A stretch of 64,000 nt of DNA from Rhodocyclales bacterium (lineage in GTDB: Bacteria > Pseudomonadota > Gammaproteobacteria > Burkholderiales > Rhodocyclaceae). The stretch is from assembly GCA_016214145.1 (NCBI GenBank), contig JACRPA010000003.1, positions 186,001 to 250,000 of the forward strand, given 5' to 3'. This document shows, piece by piece, positions 12,057-21,402 of this stretch. Position numbers and translations under genes: made by a program. The notes under the pieces are model-generated. The model did not search any database. It saw only the letters and a list, made by a program, of their open reading frames with translations, and was not told the origin of the DNA. The stretch's first letter is position 1; every line of letters begins with the position of its first letter.

Positions 12057-14378
12057 CTAGCGCGTCAGCGCCATATAGAGCAACGGCAGCTTTTCCGGCA
12101 GGCGTGCAACCCGGTCGAGCACCAGATGGCGCTTGCCGAAGATTTCGCGCACGTATTCGTCGGCCTTCGGATCGAGCGAAAGGCAGAAGGTGGCGATGCC
12201 TTGCGTGTCCAGTTCGGCGACGGCCTTTTTCGCATCGGCGCGCAGGCTCTCGGGATCGGCCACGTCGATGTCGGACGGCTCGCCGTCGGTGAGCAGCAAC
12301 AGGATGCGCTTGTCGGCCTTGCGCGCCGAGAGATAGTGGCCGGCGTGGCGCAGGGCCGCACCCATGCGCGTCGACCAGCCCGCCGCCATCGCCGCCAGCC
12401 GTGCCTTGACGGTGTCGTCCCAGCGCTCCGAAAAGCCCTTGATGTGCTGGTAGCGCACCTCGTGGCGGGTATTGGAGTGAAATCCGGCGATGGCGAGCGG
12501 GTCGCCCAGGCAATCGATGGCCCAGGCCAGCAGCGAAACGGCTTCCTGGCTGAGTTCGAGGATGGTTTGCCCGCTTGCGTTGTCCGCGCCTCCCGCCTGC
12601 TGGTTGAGCGACTCGGACAAGTCGAGCAGCAGCAGGACCTGAATGTCGCGGCCGTCGGTGCGGTGGCTCATGTTGATGCGCGGGTCGGGCATGGCGCCGC
12701 CCTTGAAGTCGATCAGGGAACGCAGCGCCACATCGAGGTCGAGCTCGCTGCCTTCTTCCTGATAGCGAATGCGCACCTTGTCCTGCGGCTTGAGCAGGTC
12801 GAGCAGGCGCTTGAGGCGTTTGGCCAGCGCGGCGTGCTTGGTCAGCAGCCTGTCGATGTCCGCGGGATTGCCGCTCGGGTGCAGGGATTCGTAAAGGCTC
12901 ACCCAGTCCGGCCGGTAAGTCTGGCTCTGATAGTCCCACTCCGGATAGTGGCGCGGCGGCAGGCCGGCCACCTCCGATGGTTTCTTGTTCTTCTTGTCCG
13001 GATCGTCGAAGAAGTCTTCGTCGTCGCTGTCCTCGATGTATTGCCACAGGTGACGGTTGTCGTCGCGGTAGTCGATGACGGTGTCGTCGAAATGAACCTT
13101 GGCGAGCTGATCGCTCTGGCGGCGGGTTTTCGCGACGTAGGCGAGCGCCAGGTCGGCGATTTCCGTCGTGCCGGCTTCGGCGTGATCCGCCAGCAGTTCG
13201 TGAAAGCGCCGGGCGTACTCCAGCAGGTCCGCGTCGGTGTAGCCGTGCTGCGGATCGATCAGGGCGCGGGACAGCATCGCCAGACGGTGGCGCAGGCAGG
13301 AGGTGGTCTCCGGGTCGCAGGCATCCGCGACGGGCTTCGGGTGCAGGGCGAGGAAGATGCGGCGCAGGCCGGGGTATTCGCGGATCAGCAGGGTCTCGAT
13401 GCGGCAGTCCTCGAAGCACTCCACCGCCATGCGCTGGAACGGGCTCCAGTTGTCGGCGATCTGCGGCCGGCTCCAGCGGCGGTGGCCGACCATGTGGGCG
13501 AGCACGGCGCGGTAGCGGTCGAGGCCGCTCACTGTGCCACCGGGCCCATGGGCGTCGTCGAGCACGTCGGGCACGCGCAGGCCCAGACTGTCGTAATAGG
13601 GAATCGGCTTGCGCAGTTCGTCGAAGGCGGTGGAATAAGGCACCAGTTGGTCGCTGTCGCGCCACAGCGCGCGCAGGTAGAGATCGAGCCGCCGCTCGAC
13701 GTCGGCGAACAGCGTGCCGTGACGCTCGCGCTGCAGCACGGCGCGGCTGTCGGCCGATTGCAGCTTGAAGTAGTCGGTCTGCCGTTCCGGGTGATTGCCG
13801 TAGTGGCGGACGCCGTATTCCACCCAGTTCCTCACGCCGGCCATGGACAGCATGTTGGCGAGGAAAGGCGCCCGGGCAAAAAATTCCGGCAGGCCCGGGC
13901 TGGGAAAGGTGGTGTGATGGCCGTGGATGGACCCCGTGGTGCGCACCATCAGGTCCTGTGCAATGTCGATGTAGAACTGCAACTGTTCCGCGGATTGCAG
14001 GCGCCGCGCCACGGCCGCCAGGGTCTGCAGGAAGGGCGCGATGGCGTTGCCGTTGGGCGACTTCTGCATCGCGCGCACCAGGCCCATCACCGGCGGCAGG
14101 ACATCGCCGCCGATGGCGGTGGCGACACTCGGCCATTCCTCGAGAAAAGCCAGCATCGGCTCCGGGCCGCGCCCGAGTTTGCCGAGGACGCGCGCCGCCT
14201 CGAGATAGGCCTTGATCTCCTCCCTGGAAAAGGTGCTCAGCGCCTCGTAGAGGCATTCCTCGAAAACATCGGCCACCTGCTGAAAGCCGCAGTCGATTTC
14301 CTGCCAGTAGGCCTGCACCTGCGGGTGCAGCATGGCCTGCTTGCGGGTGTCTGTCGCGGGGCGGATTCCGGCAGTCAT
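12057..14378 (-). CDS. cbbO: CbbO-type VWA-domain RuBisCO activase subunit
   Basis: 773 aa; C-terminal VWA-like LLLLDLSESLNQQAGG...; adjacent to cbbQ and cbbM. Confidence 0.88.
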   Translation of the reverse strand: MTAGIRPATDTRKQAMLHPQVQAYWQEIDCGFQQVADVFEECLYEALSTFSREEIKAYLEAARVLGKLGRGPEPMLAFLEEWPSVATAIGGDVLPPVMGLVRAMQKSPNGNAIAPFLQTLAAVARRLQSAEQLQFYIDIAQDLMVRTTGSIHGHHTTFPSPGLPEFFARAPFLANMLSMAGVRNWVEYGVRHYGNHPERQTDYFKLQSADSRAVLQRERHGTLFADVERRLDLYLRALWRDSDQLVPYSTAFDELRKPIPYYDSLGLRVPDVLDDAHGPGGTVSGLDRYRAVLAHMVGHRRWSRPQIADNWSPFQRMAVECFEDCRIETLLIREYPGLRRIFLALHPKPVADACDPETTSCLRHRLAMLSRALIDPQHGYTDADLLEYARRFHELLADHAEAGTTEIADLALAYVAKTRRQSDQLAKVHFDDTVIDYRDDNRHLWQYIEDSDDEDFFDDPDKKNKKPSEVAGLPPRHYPEWDYQSQTYRPDWVSLYESLHPSGNPADIDRLLTKHAALAKRLKRLLDLLKPQDKVRIRYQEEGSELDLDVALRSLIDFKGGAMPDPRINMSHRTDGRDIQVLLLLDLSESLNQQAGGADNASGQTILELSQEAVSLLAWAIDCLGDPLAIAGFHSNTRHEVRYQHIKGFSERWDDTVKARLAAMAAGWSTRMGAALRHAGHYLSARKADKRILLLLTDGEPSDIDVADPESLRADAKKAVAELDTQGIATFCLSLDPKADEYVREIFGKRHLVLDRVARLPEKLPLLYMALTR

Positions 14379-14405
14379 CGCCGTATCCCCGGCACTGACT
14401 TTTCC
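14378..14405 (+). repeat. Dispersed GACTGACTTTT motif copy in the cbbQ-cbbO gap, at the cbbO start
   Basis: TCGCCGTATCCCCGGCACTGACTTTTCC. Confidence 0.5.
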
Positions 14406-14423
14406 ATGGCTTGCGCCGGGCGC

Positions 14424-15239
14424 TCAGGCCGGGCTTGGGTCAAACGTCGCGTCGATCGCATGATCCAGCGTCGCGCGGATGTCGGCGTCGTCGGTGATCG
14501 GTCGCGCCATGGCCATGCGGCAGGCATCCTGCGGGGCGACGCCGCCCCTGATCAGCGTCGCGGCATATACCACGAGGCGGGTGGAAATGCCCTCGTCGAG
14601 TCCGTGGCCCTTGAGGTTGCGCGCGGCCTGGGCGATCTTCACCAGCCTGGCTGCGCTGGCCTCGTCCAGGCCGGTTTCCTTCGTCACGATCAGCGTTTCC
14701 AGCGCCGCTTCCGGGTAATCGAAATCGAAGGCGGTGAAGCGCTGCTTGGTGGATTGCTTCAGGTCCTTCATCAGGCTCTGGTAGCCGGGATTGTAGGAAA
14801 TCACCAGCTGGAAGTCGGCATGCGCCTCGATCAGCTCGCCCTTCTTGTCGATCGGCAGCACGCGGCGGTGATCTGTCAGCGGGTGGATCACCACGGTGGT
14901 GTCCTGGCGCGCCTCGACGATCTCGTCGAGATAGCAGATCGCCCCGATGCGGGCGGCGGTGGTGAGAGGGCCATCGAGCCAGCGCGTGCCGTTGGCTTCG
15001 AGCAGGTAGCGGCCGACGAGATCGGACGCCGTCATGTCCTCGTTGCAGGCCACGGTGATCAGCGGCTTGCCCAGCTTCCAGGCCATGTATTCGACGAAGC
15101 GCGACTTGCCGCAGCCGGTCGGGCCTTTCAGCATCACCGGCAGCCGGGCGGCGTAGGCGGCCTCGTAGAGGATCACTTCCCTGCCCTGCGCTTGATAGAA
15201 AGGCTCCCGGTGAACCTTGTACTGATCCTGGTTGGACAT
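14424..15239 (-). CDS. cbbQ: CbbQ-type MoxR AAA+ ATPase, RuBisCO activase
   Basis: 271 aa; [48 protein letters not shown]. Confidence 0.93.
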   Translation of the reverse strand: MSNQDQYKVHREPFYQAQGREVILYEAAYAARLPVMLKGPTGCGKSRFVEYMAWKLGKPLITVACNEDMTASDLVGRYLLEANGTRWLDGPLTTAARIGAICYLDEIVEARQDTTVVIHPLTDHRRVLPIDKKGELIEAHADFQLVISYNPGYQSLMKDLKQSTKQRFTAFDFDYPEAALETLIVTKETGLDEASAARLVKIAQAARNLKGHGLDEGISTRLVVYAATLIRGGVAPQDACRMAMARPITDDADIRATLDHAIDATFDPSPA

Positions 15240-15279
15240 GGTTTTATCCGATCAAAACGGTCAGGTATGGCGAGGCAAA

Positions 15280-15303
15280 AAACCCCGCCGTGGCGGGGTT
15301 GTT
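15280..15303 (-). terminator. Rho-independent terminator or attenuator between cbbM and cbbQ
   Basis: On the minus strand AACCCCGCCACGGCGGGGTTTTTT, just downstream of the cbbM stop. Confidence 0.8.
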
Positions 15304-15319
15304 TCTATCAGAGTCCGGA

Positions 15320-16699
15320 TTACTTGTGGACACCGAGTTTTTCACGCCAGCCGGGGAATAGCTTGTCGGCATCCTTCGGGAACGACTCGAAGGCGCGGGC
15401 GAATTCCTTGTGCTCTTTCGCGAATGCGATCGGATCGGCGCCGGACTTCCAGCATTCATACGACTGGCGCAGGGAGATCGCGCCGGCGGCCGGGCTGTCG
15501 ATGTGGCCGTAGGAACCGCCCCCGGAGGTGTTGATCACGTTGCCGTGGCCGAGGTTCTCGAAGAAGCCGGGCAGGCGCAGCGCGTTCATGCCGCCGGAGA
15601 TGATCGGGGTGGTGGGCTTCATGCCGTGCCATTCCTGATGGTAGTAGGGGCCGTCCGCGGAGTCCCGCTCGATCATGTAGGCGATGTTGCGGTCATCCTT
15701 GCCGCCTTCCATCTTGCCGTAGCCCATGGTGCCGACGTGAATGCCGGAAGCACCCTGCAGACGCGACATCTTGGCCAGCACGAAGGCGGTATAGCCGCGC
15801 ACCGAAGAAGGCGAGGTGACAGCGCCGTGACCGGCACGGTGATAGTGCAGGTACTGGCCGGGGTACTGACGGCGCGCGGTGGTGATCATGCCGGGGCCGC
15901 CGACATAGCCGTCCACCAGGAAGGCGACCTTGTTGGCATCCGGACCGAAGGTTTCCAGAATGTAATCGGCGCGGGCGAGCATTTCGTAATGGTCGTCAGC
16001 GGTGATGTTGGCGGAGAACAGCTTGGCCTGGCCGGTTTCGTCCATGGCGCGCTTCATCGCGTCATACACCAGCGGGATGACCTTCTTGGTCGGGCAGAAC
16101 ACCTGGTTGCCCTGGGGTTCGTCGTTCTTGATGAAGTCGCCACCGAGCCAGAACTGGTAGGCGGCCTTGGCGAAGGGCTCGGGACGCAGGCCCAGTTTGG
16201 GCTTGATGATGGTGCCGGCGATGTAGCCGCCATTGACGCGGGGGCGACCCAGAATGTCCCACAGGTCGGTGATGTCCTTGGCCGGGCCGTCATACATGCG
16301 CAACATCGACCAGGGCACGTAGAAATCCTGCATCTGCAGATGCTTCACATCGCCCATGCCCTGGTTGTTGCCGATCGCCAGCGTCAGGAACGACACCAGC
16401 ATGGCGCGGCCGTCGGTCAGGTTGCGGTCGAACAGGTCATTCGGATAGGCAACCTTCATCACGCCGTTGGCTTCGTCGATGAAGTACACCAGCGCATCCA
16501 CCCCCTTGGTGAAGTCGTCCGTGGTGCTGACTTCCACGTTGGTGCCGGTGGACGATTCGGCGGCAATGTGCGCCGCCACTTCAAGGTAGCCGTAGCCCGT
16601 GGCGGGCTGCATGTGATAGGCGACCAGCACATGCTTGTCGCCCTTGATCAGGTCTTCTTCCTTGAGGCTCAGGTCGGCGTAGCGGTTCGACTGGTCCAT
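15320..16699 (-). CDS. cbbM: Form II ribulose-1,5-bisphosphate carboxylase/oxygenase
   Basis: 459 aa, [72 protein letters not shown]; form II sequence. Confidence 0.97.
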   Translation of the reverse strand: MDQSNRYADLSLKEEDLIKGDKHVLVAYHMQPATGYGYLEVAAHIAAESSTGTNVEVSTTDDFTKGVDALVYFIDEANGVMKVAYPNDLFDRNLTDGRAMLVSFLTLAIGNNQGMGDVKHLQMQDFYVPWSMLRMYDGPAKDITDLWDILGRPRVNGGYIAGTIIKPKLGLRPEPFAKAAYQFWLGGDFIKNDEPQGNQVFCPTKKVIPLVYDAMKRAMDETGQAKLFSANITADDHYEMLARADYILETFGPDANKVAFLVDGYVGGPGMITTARRQYPGQYLHYHRAGHGAVTSPSSVRGYTAFVLAKMSRLQGASGIHVGTMGYGKMEGGKDDRNIAYMIERDSADGPYYHQEWHGMKPTTPIISGGMNALRLPGFFENLGHGNVINTSGGGSYGHIDSPAAGAISLRQSYECWKSGADPIAFAKEHKEFARAFESFPKDADKLFPGWREKLGVHK

Positions 16700-16757
16700 G
16701 CTTTCTCCTTCGGTTCTCGGTCGCGTTGAATATGGGGCGAACTGTAGTCCCGAATAT

Positions 16758-16809
16758 CCATAAGGTGAACTAAATGTTTGTTATGGTAATCTTGCGCTAA
16801 ACCTTATGG
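16758..16809. promoter_or_regulatory. Divergent cbbM/cbbR control region, probable CbbR site
   Basis: CCATAAGGT ... ACCTTATGG inverted repeat with internal TTA/TAA half-sites between divergent cbbM and cbbR. Confidence 0.55.
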
Positions 16810-16822
16810 AAAGAGGCGTCCC

Positions 16823-17797
16823 ATGCACCTGACCCTGCGCCAGTTGAAGATCTTCGAGGCGGTGGCGCGCCACCTGTCTTTTTCGCGCGCCGCCGACGAA
16901 TTGCACCTGACCCAGCCGGCAGTCTCCATGCAGGTGCGCAGCCTGGAGGAGGCGGCCGGCCTGCCGCTCACCGAGCAGGTCGGCAAGCGGGTCTTCCTCA
17001 CCGAGGCCGGCAACGAACTGGCGCGCCACGCCCGCGTCATCGCCCAGCAGTTGCGCGAGGCCGAGGAGGCGCTCTCGGCGATGAAGGGGCTGCGCGGCGG
17101 GCGGCTCAACATCGGCGTGGTGTCCACCGCCAAGTATTTCGCGCCGCGCCTGCTCACGGCCTTTCGCACTGCACACCCGGAAGTCGAGCTGCGCCTCGGC
17201 GTGCACAACCGCGGCGCCATCGTGCAGCAGCTTGCCGACAACGAAATCGACCTCGCCATCATGGGGCGGCCGCCGCAGGAACTGGAGACGGTGTCGGAGC
17301 CCTTCGCCGAAAACCCGCTGGTCTTTGTCGCGGCACCGGATCATCCGCTGGCCGGGGCGAAGCGCATTGCGCCGAAGCAACTGGCCGAAGAGAGCTTCCT
17401 GCTGCGCGAGCCGGGTTCGGGCACGCGTGCTGCGATGGAGCGTTTCCTGACGGAAAACGGCGTGGTGCCGCAGCGCACGGTGGAGATGACCAGCAACGAG
17501 ACCATCAAACAGGCGGTGATGGCCGGCATGGGGATTTCCTTCATTTCGGAGCGCACCATCGCGCTCGAGCTGGCGACGGGCAATATCGCACGACTCAACG
17601 TGACGGGGACGCCGCTGAAGCGCCACTGGTACATTGTTCACCGCTCGGAGAAGCGCCTGCTGCCGGTGGCGGAGGCGTTTCGCCAGTTCCTGCTGCGGGA
17701 AAGCGGCGGGCTCGCCGAGCCGCCCGCGCCGATCACCGGCGCGAGCGGATCCAGTCGCGCCAGGCCGAAAAAAGCTGCGGGTCGACCGCGGCGATGA
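16823..17797 (+). CDS. cbbR: LysR-type regulator CbbR
   Basis: 324 aa, MHLTLRQLKIFEAVARHLSFSRAADELHLTQPAVSMQVRSLEEAAG; divergent from cbbM. Last ~19 codons lie in the duplicated IMPase 3' end. Confidence 0.92.
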   Translation: MHLTLRQLKIFEAVARHLSFSRAADELHLTQPAVSMQVRSLEEAAGLPLTEQVGKRVFLTEAGNELARHARVIAQQLREAEEALSAMKGLRGGRLNIGVVSTAKYFAPRLLTAFRTAHPEVELRLGVHNRGAIVQQLADNEIDLAIMGRPPQELETVSEPFAENPLVFVAAPDHPLAGAKRIAPKQLAEESFLLREPGSGTRAAMERFLTENGVVPQRTVEMTSNETIKQAVMAGMGISFISERTIALELATGNIARLNVTGTPLKRHWYIVHRSEKRLLPVAEAFRQFLLRESGGLAEPPAPITGASGSSRARPKKAAGRPRR

Positions 17798-17828
17798 CCG
17801 AGCGCTTCCACAGGTCGTCGGCGTCGAA
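17740..17828. repeat. Left copy of 89 bp perfect direct repeat (IMPase 3' end) flanking the RM insertion
   Basis: Identical to 20005-20093; match extends by TCG after one mismatch. Confidence 0.95.
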
Positions 17829-17866
17829 GTCGGTAAGGGGGTTGAGCAGATCGCAATCAAAAAGAA

Positions 17867-17895
17867 TTGACGTCTAGACGTCAGGCAGATAGTAT
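17867..17895 (+). promoter_or_regulatory. Probable promoter with 16 bp perfect palindrome upstream of the methyltransferase
   Basis: TTGACG-N17-TAGTAT; TGACGTCTAGACGTCA palindrome at 17868-17883 overlaps the -35. Confidence 0.6.
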
Positions 17896-17918
17896 CGGGT
17901 TGAACTCGATATGAAGCC

Positions 17919-19058
17919 TTGTCAGAGATGAGAAAACGCCCCGGAGAAGTACGAGACGCCATAGTGAGCGTTCTGAAAGCTCGCCCGCAGGGGGCGAGCG
18001 TTGCAGACATAACCCGGCAAGTTACGGCGCTCATTGGAGATGTTCCGTCTTCGTCGGTAAGGTCATATTTGCAATTGAACACCCCGCAGCTCTTCGCTCG
18101 GATGAATCGCGCCCAATATGTGCTGAACGGTTTTGGATACCAACCTGAACACTTCAGCGAAAAGCCGGCGAGCCGCTCAATTACCATCGGTAAGGCCACT
18201 CTGGTCCAGGACGATGGTCTTGCGTGGCTGGCGCGACAGCCGGCGCACTCCGTGCATGCGATCGTTACCGACCCGCCTTACGGCTTGGTGGAATACTCGG
18301 ACTTGGAGCAAAAGAAGTTACGGGCCGGTAAAGGTGGGGTTTGGAGGATGCCGCCTTCATTCGACGGCACTACGAGATCTCCCTTGCCCCGCTTCACGGT
18401 GCTAAAGCAGACCGACCTCGATGCACTCGAACAATTCTTTACCGAGTGGGCTGCGCGGGCGCTTCCGGTATTGGTGCCAGGTGCGAATGTCGTCGTGGCG
18501 AGCAACCCACTCCTGTCATACCTGATATCCGGCGCGCTGGCGCGTGCGGGGCTTGAGCGGCGGGGAGAGATCGTCCGATTGGTCATGACAATGCGCGGTG
18601 GTGACCGACCCAAGCACGCGCATGAAGAGTTTTCCGAGGTCAGTGTCATGCCGCGGTCCATGTGGGAGCCTTGGCTGGTATTCCGCAAACCCTTGGAGGG
18701 GCGTGTCCAGGACAACCTGCGGAAGTGGGGCACGGGTGGGTTTAGGCGGATTTCTGCGGATCGCCCGTTCGGTGACGTGATTGAATCCTCTCCAACGCGT
18801 CCCGCGGAGCGGGCGCTGGCACCCCACCCGAGCCTTAAGCCTCAAGCTTTTCTTCGACAACTTGTGCGGGGCGTGTTGCCGCTTGGAAAAGGCATCGTGT
18901 TGGATCCCTTTGCCGGTTCCGGTTCCACGTTGGCAGCTGCGGAGGCTACGGGATATGAAAGCGTCGGCATCGAGAAAGATGCCGCGTATTACGACGTGGC
19001 CGTCAAAGCGATACCGAAGTTGGCCAAACTACCGTCAATCAACGGCTATAGCCGGTAG
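17919..19058 (+). CDS. Site-specific DNA methyltransferase of a Type II RM system (TTG start, or ATG at 17928)
   Basis: TDPPYGL motif IV before DPFAGSGSTLAAAEATGYESVGIE motif I (beta-class order); extra N-terminal winged-helix-like region. Confidence 0.9.
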   Translation: MSEMRKRPGEVRDAIVSVLKARPQGASVADITRQVTALIGDVPSSSVRSYLQLNTPQLFARMNRAQYVLNGFGYQPEHFSEKPASRSITIGKATLVQDDGLAWLARQPAHSVHAIVTDPPYGLVEYSDLEQKKLRAGKGGVWRMPPSFDGTTRSPLPRFTVLKQTDLDALEQFFTEWAARALPVLVPGANVVVASNPLLSYLISGALARAGLERRGEIVRLVMTMRGGDRPKHAHEEFSEVSVMPRSMWEPWLVFRKPLEGRVQDNLRKWGTGGFRRISADRPFGDVIESSPTRPAERALAPHPSLKPQAFLRQLVRGVLPLGKGIVLDPFAGSGSTLAAAEATGYESVGIEKDAAYYDVAVKAIPKLAKLPSINGYSR

Positions 19059-19648
19059 ATCCAGCACCGTCGAAGTTTCGCGATTCCTTCGGCGTGAAGG
19101 GTGGCGGTCCTCGTGCCAAGTTCCCCCCGGGCGTTCTTGCGGAAATCGGCTATTTCAACTTTGCCCAAGTAAATTTCCGTAAATCGGAGCGGAGCCCGGT
19201 CGCTTGCGGGTTCGGAGGTGTTGTCGACTTCATAAACGAACACGCACATCCATTGATTGCGGGCACCGTGAGTGTCAACAGCCCCTCCCGCTTTGCGCGT
19301 AGTCTTGATTTCAATTCCTTGCTCGCCGGCCTTGACACTATTGCCGGGGTATTTGCCTTTGACGACGAGATCAGGGTGCCCGTTGAAGTAGCGATTCTCT
19401 GCCAATGAACGCGAATGCTTGGCGAGACTGGCTGTCAGCATATCGGACAACACGCCCGACATGATTGCAGGTCGAAGCATGTCGTCGAGGCGATCAAGTC
19501 CTTTCTCGACCAGACGGGAATTTACGTCAAAGAAGAAATCGTAAACATCCTGAATGGCGAGCTTGAAATCTTCAAGACGAAGTTCGTAGGGCAAGACCGC
19601 TGCCTTGTTGAGCCCCTCCGCAACAACTTGATTGCGAGTTACCGGCAT
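19046..19648 (-). CDS. Probable cognate restriction endonuclease, PD-(D/E)XK-like
   Basis: 200 aa; ...NGHPDLVVKGKYPGNSVKAGEQGIEIKTTRKAGG...; convergent overlap with the methyltransferase. Confidence 0.75.
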   Translation of the reverse strand: MPVTRNQVVAEGLNKAAVLPYELRLEDFKLAIQDVYDFFFDVNSRLVEKGLDRLDDMLRPAIMSGVLSDMLTASLAKHSRSLAENRYFNGHPDLVVKGKYPGNSVKAGEQGIEIKTTRKAGGAVDTHGARNQWMCVFVYEVDNTSEPASDRAPLRFTEIYLGKVEIADFRKNARGELGTRTATLHAEGIAKLRRCWIYRL

Positions 19649-19729
19649 GGTTGGGTTAGTCGAGCACTGGAAGAAACGCCAGGCCAGCTTCCCACCTTTC
19701 TCATGCCAGTGTCAAGGATAGACAATGCC

Positions 19730-20000
19730 TAGGGCGTGTTCTCATTCAATCTGTCGGATGCGTTGTGGCCAAAAGCGTCGACCGCTAGGCGCGCGACGCG
19801 GCCAAGGGTCATTCCCTTGGCGAGGAGCGCAACGACGCGGCCGGCGCTTTTGGCCACAACCCGAAGGGAACGGGTCTTTCCGGGCGCATGGCCGCGTTGC
19901 GGCGGCTCGCCGTAGAATAACTACTGTCTTCGCCGTCGCGCCTTGCCCTGCGCCCGGAAAGACCCGTTCGCACCGACAGATTGAATGAGAACACGCCCTA
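19730..20000. mobile_element. MITE-like non-autonomous element with 28 bp perfect terminal inverted repeats
   Basis: TAGGGCGTGTTCTCATTCAATCTGTCGG (19730-19757) and its exact reverse complement (19973-20000); flanking C-TA ... TA-G fits a TA duplication at CTAG; two long internal hairpins. Confidence 0.85.
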
Positions 20001-20819
20001 GCGCCGCGAGCGGATCCAGTCGCGCCAGGCCGAAAAAAGCTGCGGGTCGACCGCGGCGATGACCGAGCGCTTCCACAGGTCGTCGGCGTCGAAATCGTCG
20101 TGCTTCAGGGTGCACATGCGCCCGCCGGCTTCTTCCAGGATGAGGCGGCCGGCGGCGTAGTCCCACAGCTTCTGCCCGCCGTGCAGCAGCAGATCAAGCC
20201 GGCCGGCGGCGACGTAGGCCCATTCCAGCGTGCTGCAGCCGAAATTGCGCTGCGAGTAGTAGGGCGGCCGGGTGGCGAGGTCGTCGCCGAGTTTTTTCGG
20301 GATGCGCTTGAAGTCGACGCCGGCGACGCATTCCTTGAGGTTGGCCGCCGGCGGACGCAGGGGCAGTTTCAATCCGTTCATGGTGACGCCGCCGCCGCGC
20401 GAGGCGGCGAACATCTCCCGTGTGGCCGGGTCGTAGACCACGCCGACGACGGCGCGGCCCTCGATGAAATAGGCCACCGAGATGGCGAAGAAGGGCAGAC
20501 CGGCGACGAAGTTGGTCGTGCCGTCGATGGGGTCGACTATCCACAGGCCCTCGCCGCCTTCGTTCCACAGCCGGCGCTGCTCGGCCTCGCCCATTTCCTC
20601 CTCGCCCAGCAGCGGACGCGGGCGCAGCCTTTGCAGCCGCTCGGCGAGCGCATGCTGGGCGGCGATATCGACTTCGGTGAAGATGCTGCCGTCGGCCTTG
20701 TGCTCGCGCACCACCTGCAGGTAGCGCGGCATCACCACCTGCGCGGCGACTTCGCGCACCACCTGGGTGACCGCTGCGCACAACTCGTAGCAGGCAGAGC
20801 TCAAGGCGTGTCCTTCCAT
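19998..20819 (-). CDS. Inositol monophosphatase family protein
   Basis: MEGHALSSACYELCAAVTQVVREVAAQVV...; WIVDPIDGTTNFVAGLPFFAISVAYF motif; ends ...DWIRSRR*. Confidence 0.9.
   Translation of the reverse strand: MEGHALSSACYELCAAVTQVVREVAAQVVMPRYLQVVREHKADGSIFTEVDIAAQHALAERLQRLRPRPLLGEEEMGEAEQRRLWNEGGEGLWIVDPIDGTTNFVAGLPFFAISVAYFIEGRAVVGVVYDPATREMFAASRGGGVTMNGLKLPLRPPAANLKECVAGVDFKRIPKKLGDDLATRPPYYSQRNFGCSTLEWAYVAAGRLDLLLHGGQKLWDYAAGRLILEEAGGRMCTLKHDDFDADDLWKRSVIAAVDPQLFSAWRDWIRSRR
20005..20093. repeat. Right copy of the 89 bp direct repeat, inside the IMPase 3' end
   Basis: Identical to 17740-17828. Confidence 0.95.
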
Positions 20820-21358
20820 TTGATCGAGCAGCCCATGCCCGGGATCTGCTCCTGCGGCCCGGCGCCGGTTTTGGCCACCTGCAGCATGGCCTCGAACAGG
20901 TCGCGCCGTGCTGCGGGGACTGACTCCTTGCGCGAGGCATCGAGCCGGCCGCGGTACTGCAGCTCCAGCGCGGCGTTGAAGCCGAAGAAGTCCGGCGTGC
21001 ACACCGCGCCATAGGCCTTCGCCACCTCTTGTGTTTCGTCGAGGACGTAGGGGAAGGGGAAGTCCATGCGGCGGGCGACCCTGACCATGTTGTCCCACGA
21101 ATCCTCGGGGTAGTCGCTCGGGTCGTTGGCCATGATGGCGACGGAGCCGATGCCGTGCGCGGACAGCTCGCGGCAGTCGCGCACGATGCGGTCGAGCACC
21201 GCTTTGACGTAGGGGCAGTGGTTGCAGATGAACATCACCAGCAGGCCGTTGGGACCGCGCGCGCCGGCGAGGCTGTGGCGGCGGCCGTCGGTGCCGGGCA
21301 GGTCGAAGTCCGGGGCCTTCCAGCCGAAGTCGCAGAGGGGGGTGGTGAGGCTGACCAT
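20801..21358 (-). CDS. Thioredoxin-like redoxin (AhpC/TSA family)
   Basis: MVSLTTPLCDFGWKAPDFDLPGTDGRRHSLAGARGPNGLLVMFICNHCPYVKAV. Confidence 0.88.
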   Translation of the reverse strand: MVSLTTPLCDFGWKAPDFDLPGTDGRRHSLAGARGPNGLLVMFICNHCPYVKAVLDRIVRDCRELSAHGIGSVAIMANDPSDYPEDSWDNMVRVARRMDFPFPYVLDETQEVAKAYGAVCTPDFFGFNAALELQYRGRLDASRKESVPAARRDLFEAMLQVAKTGAGPQEQIPGMGCSIKWKDTP

Positions 21359-21402
21359 GGCGAAGAGTGGTGGGAAAAATCCGATGGCTGCGGAATAATA
21401 GC

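Noticed and set aside
12126-15512. 1128 aa plus-strand ORF
   Set aside because: Antisense shadow of cbbO and cbbQ caused by high GC3.
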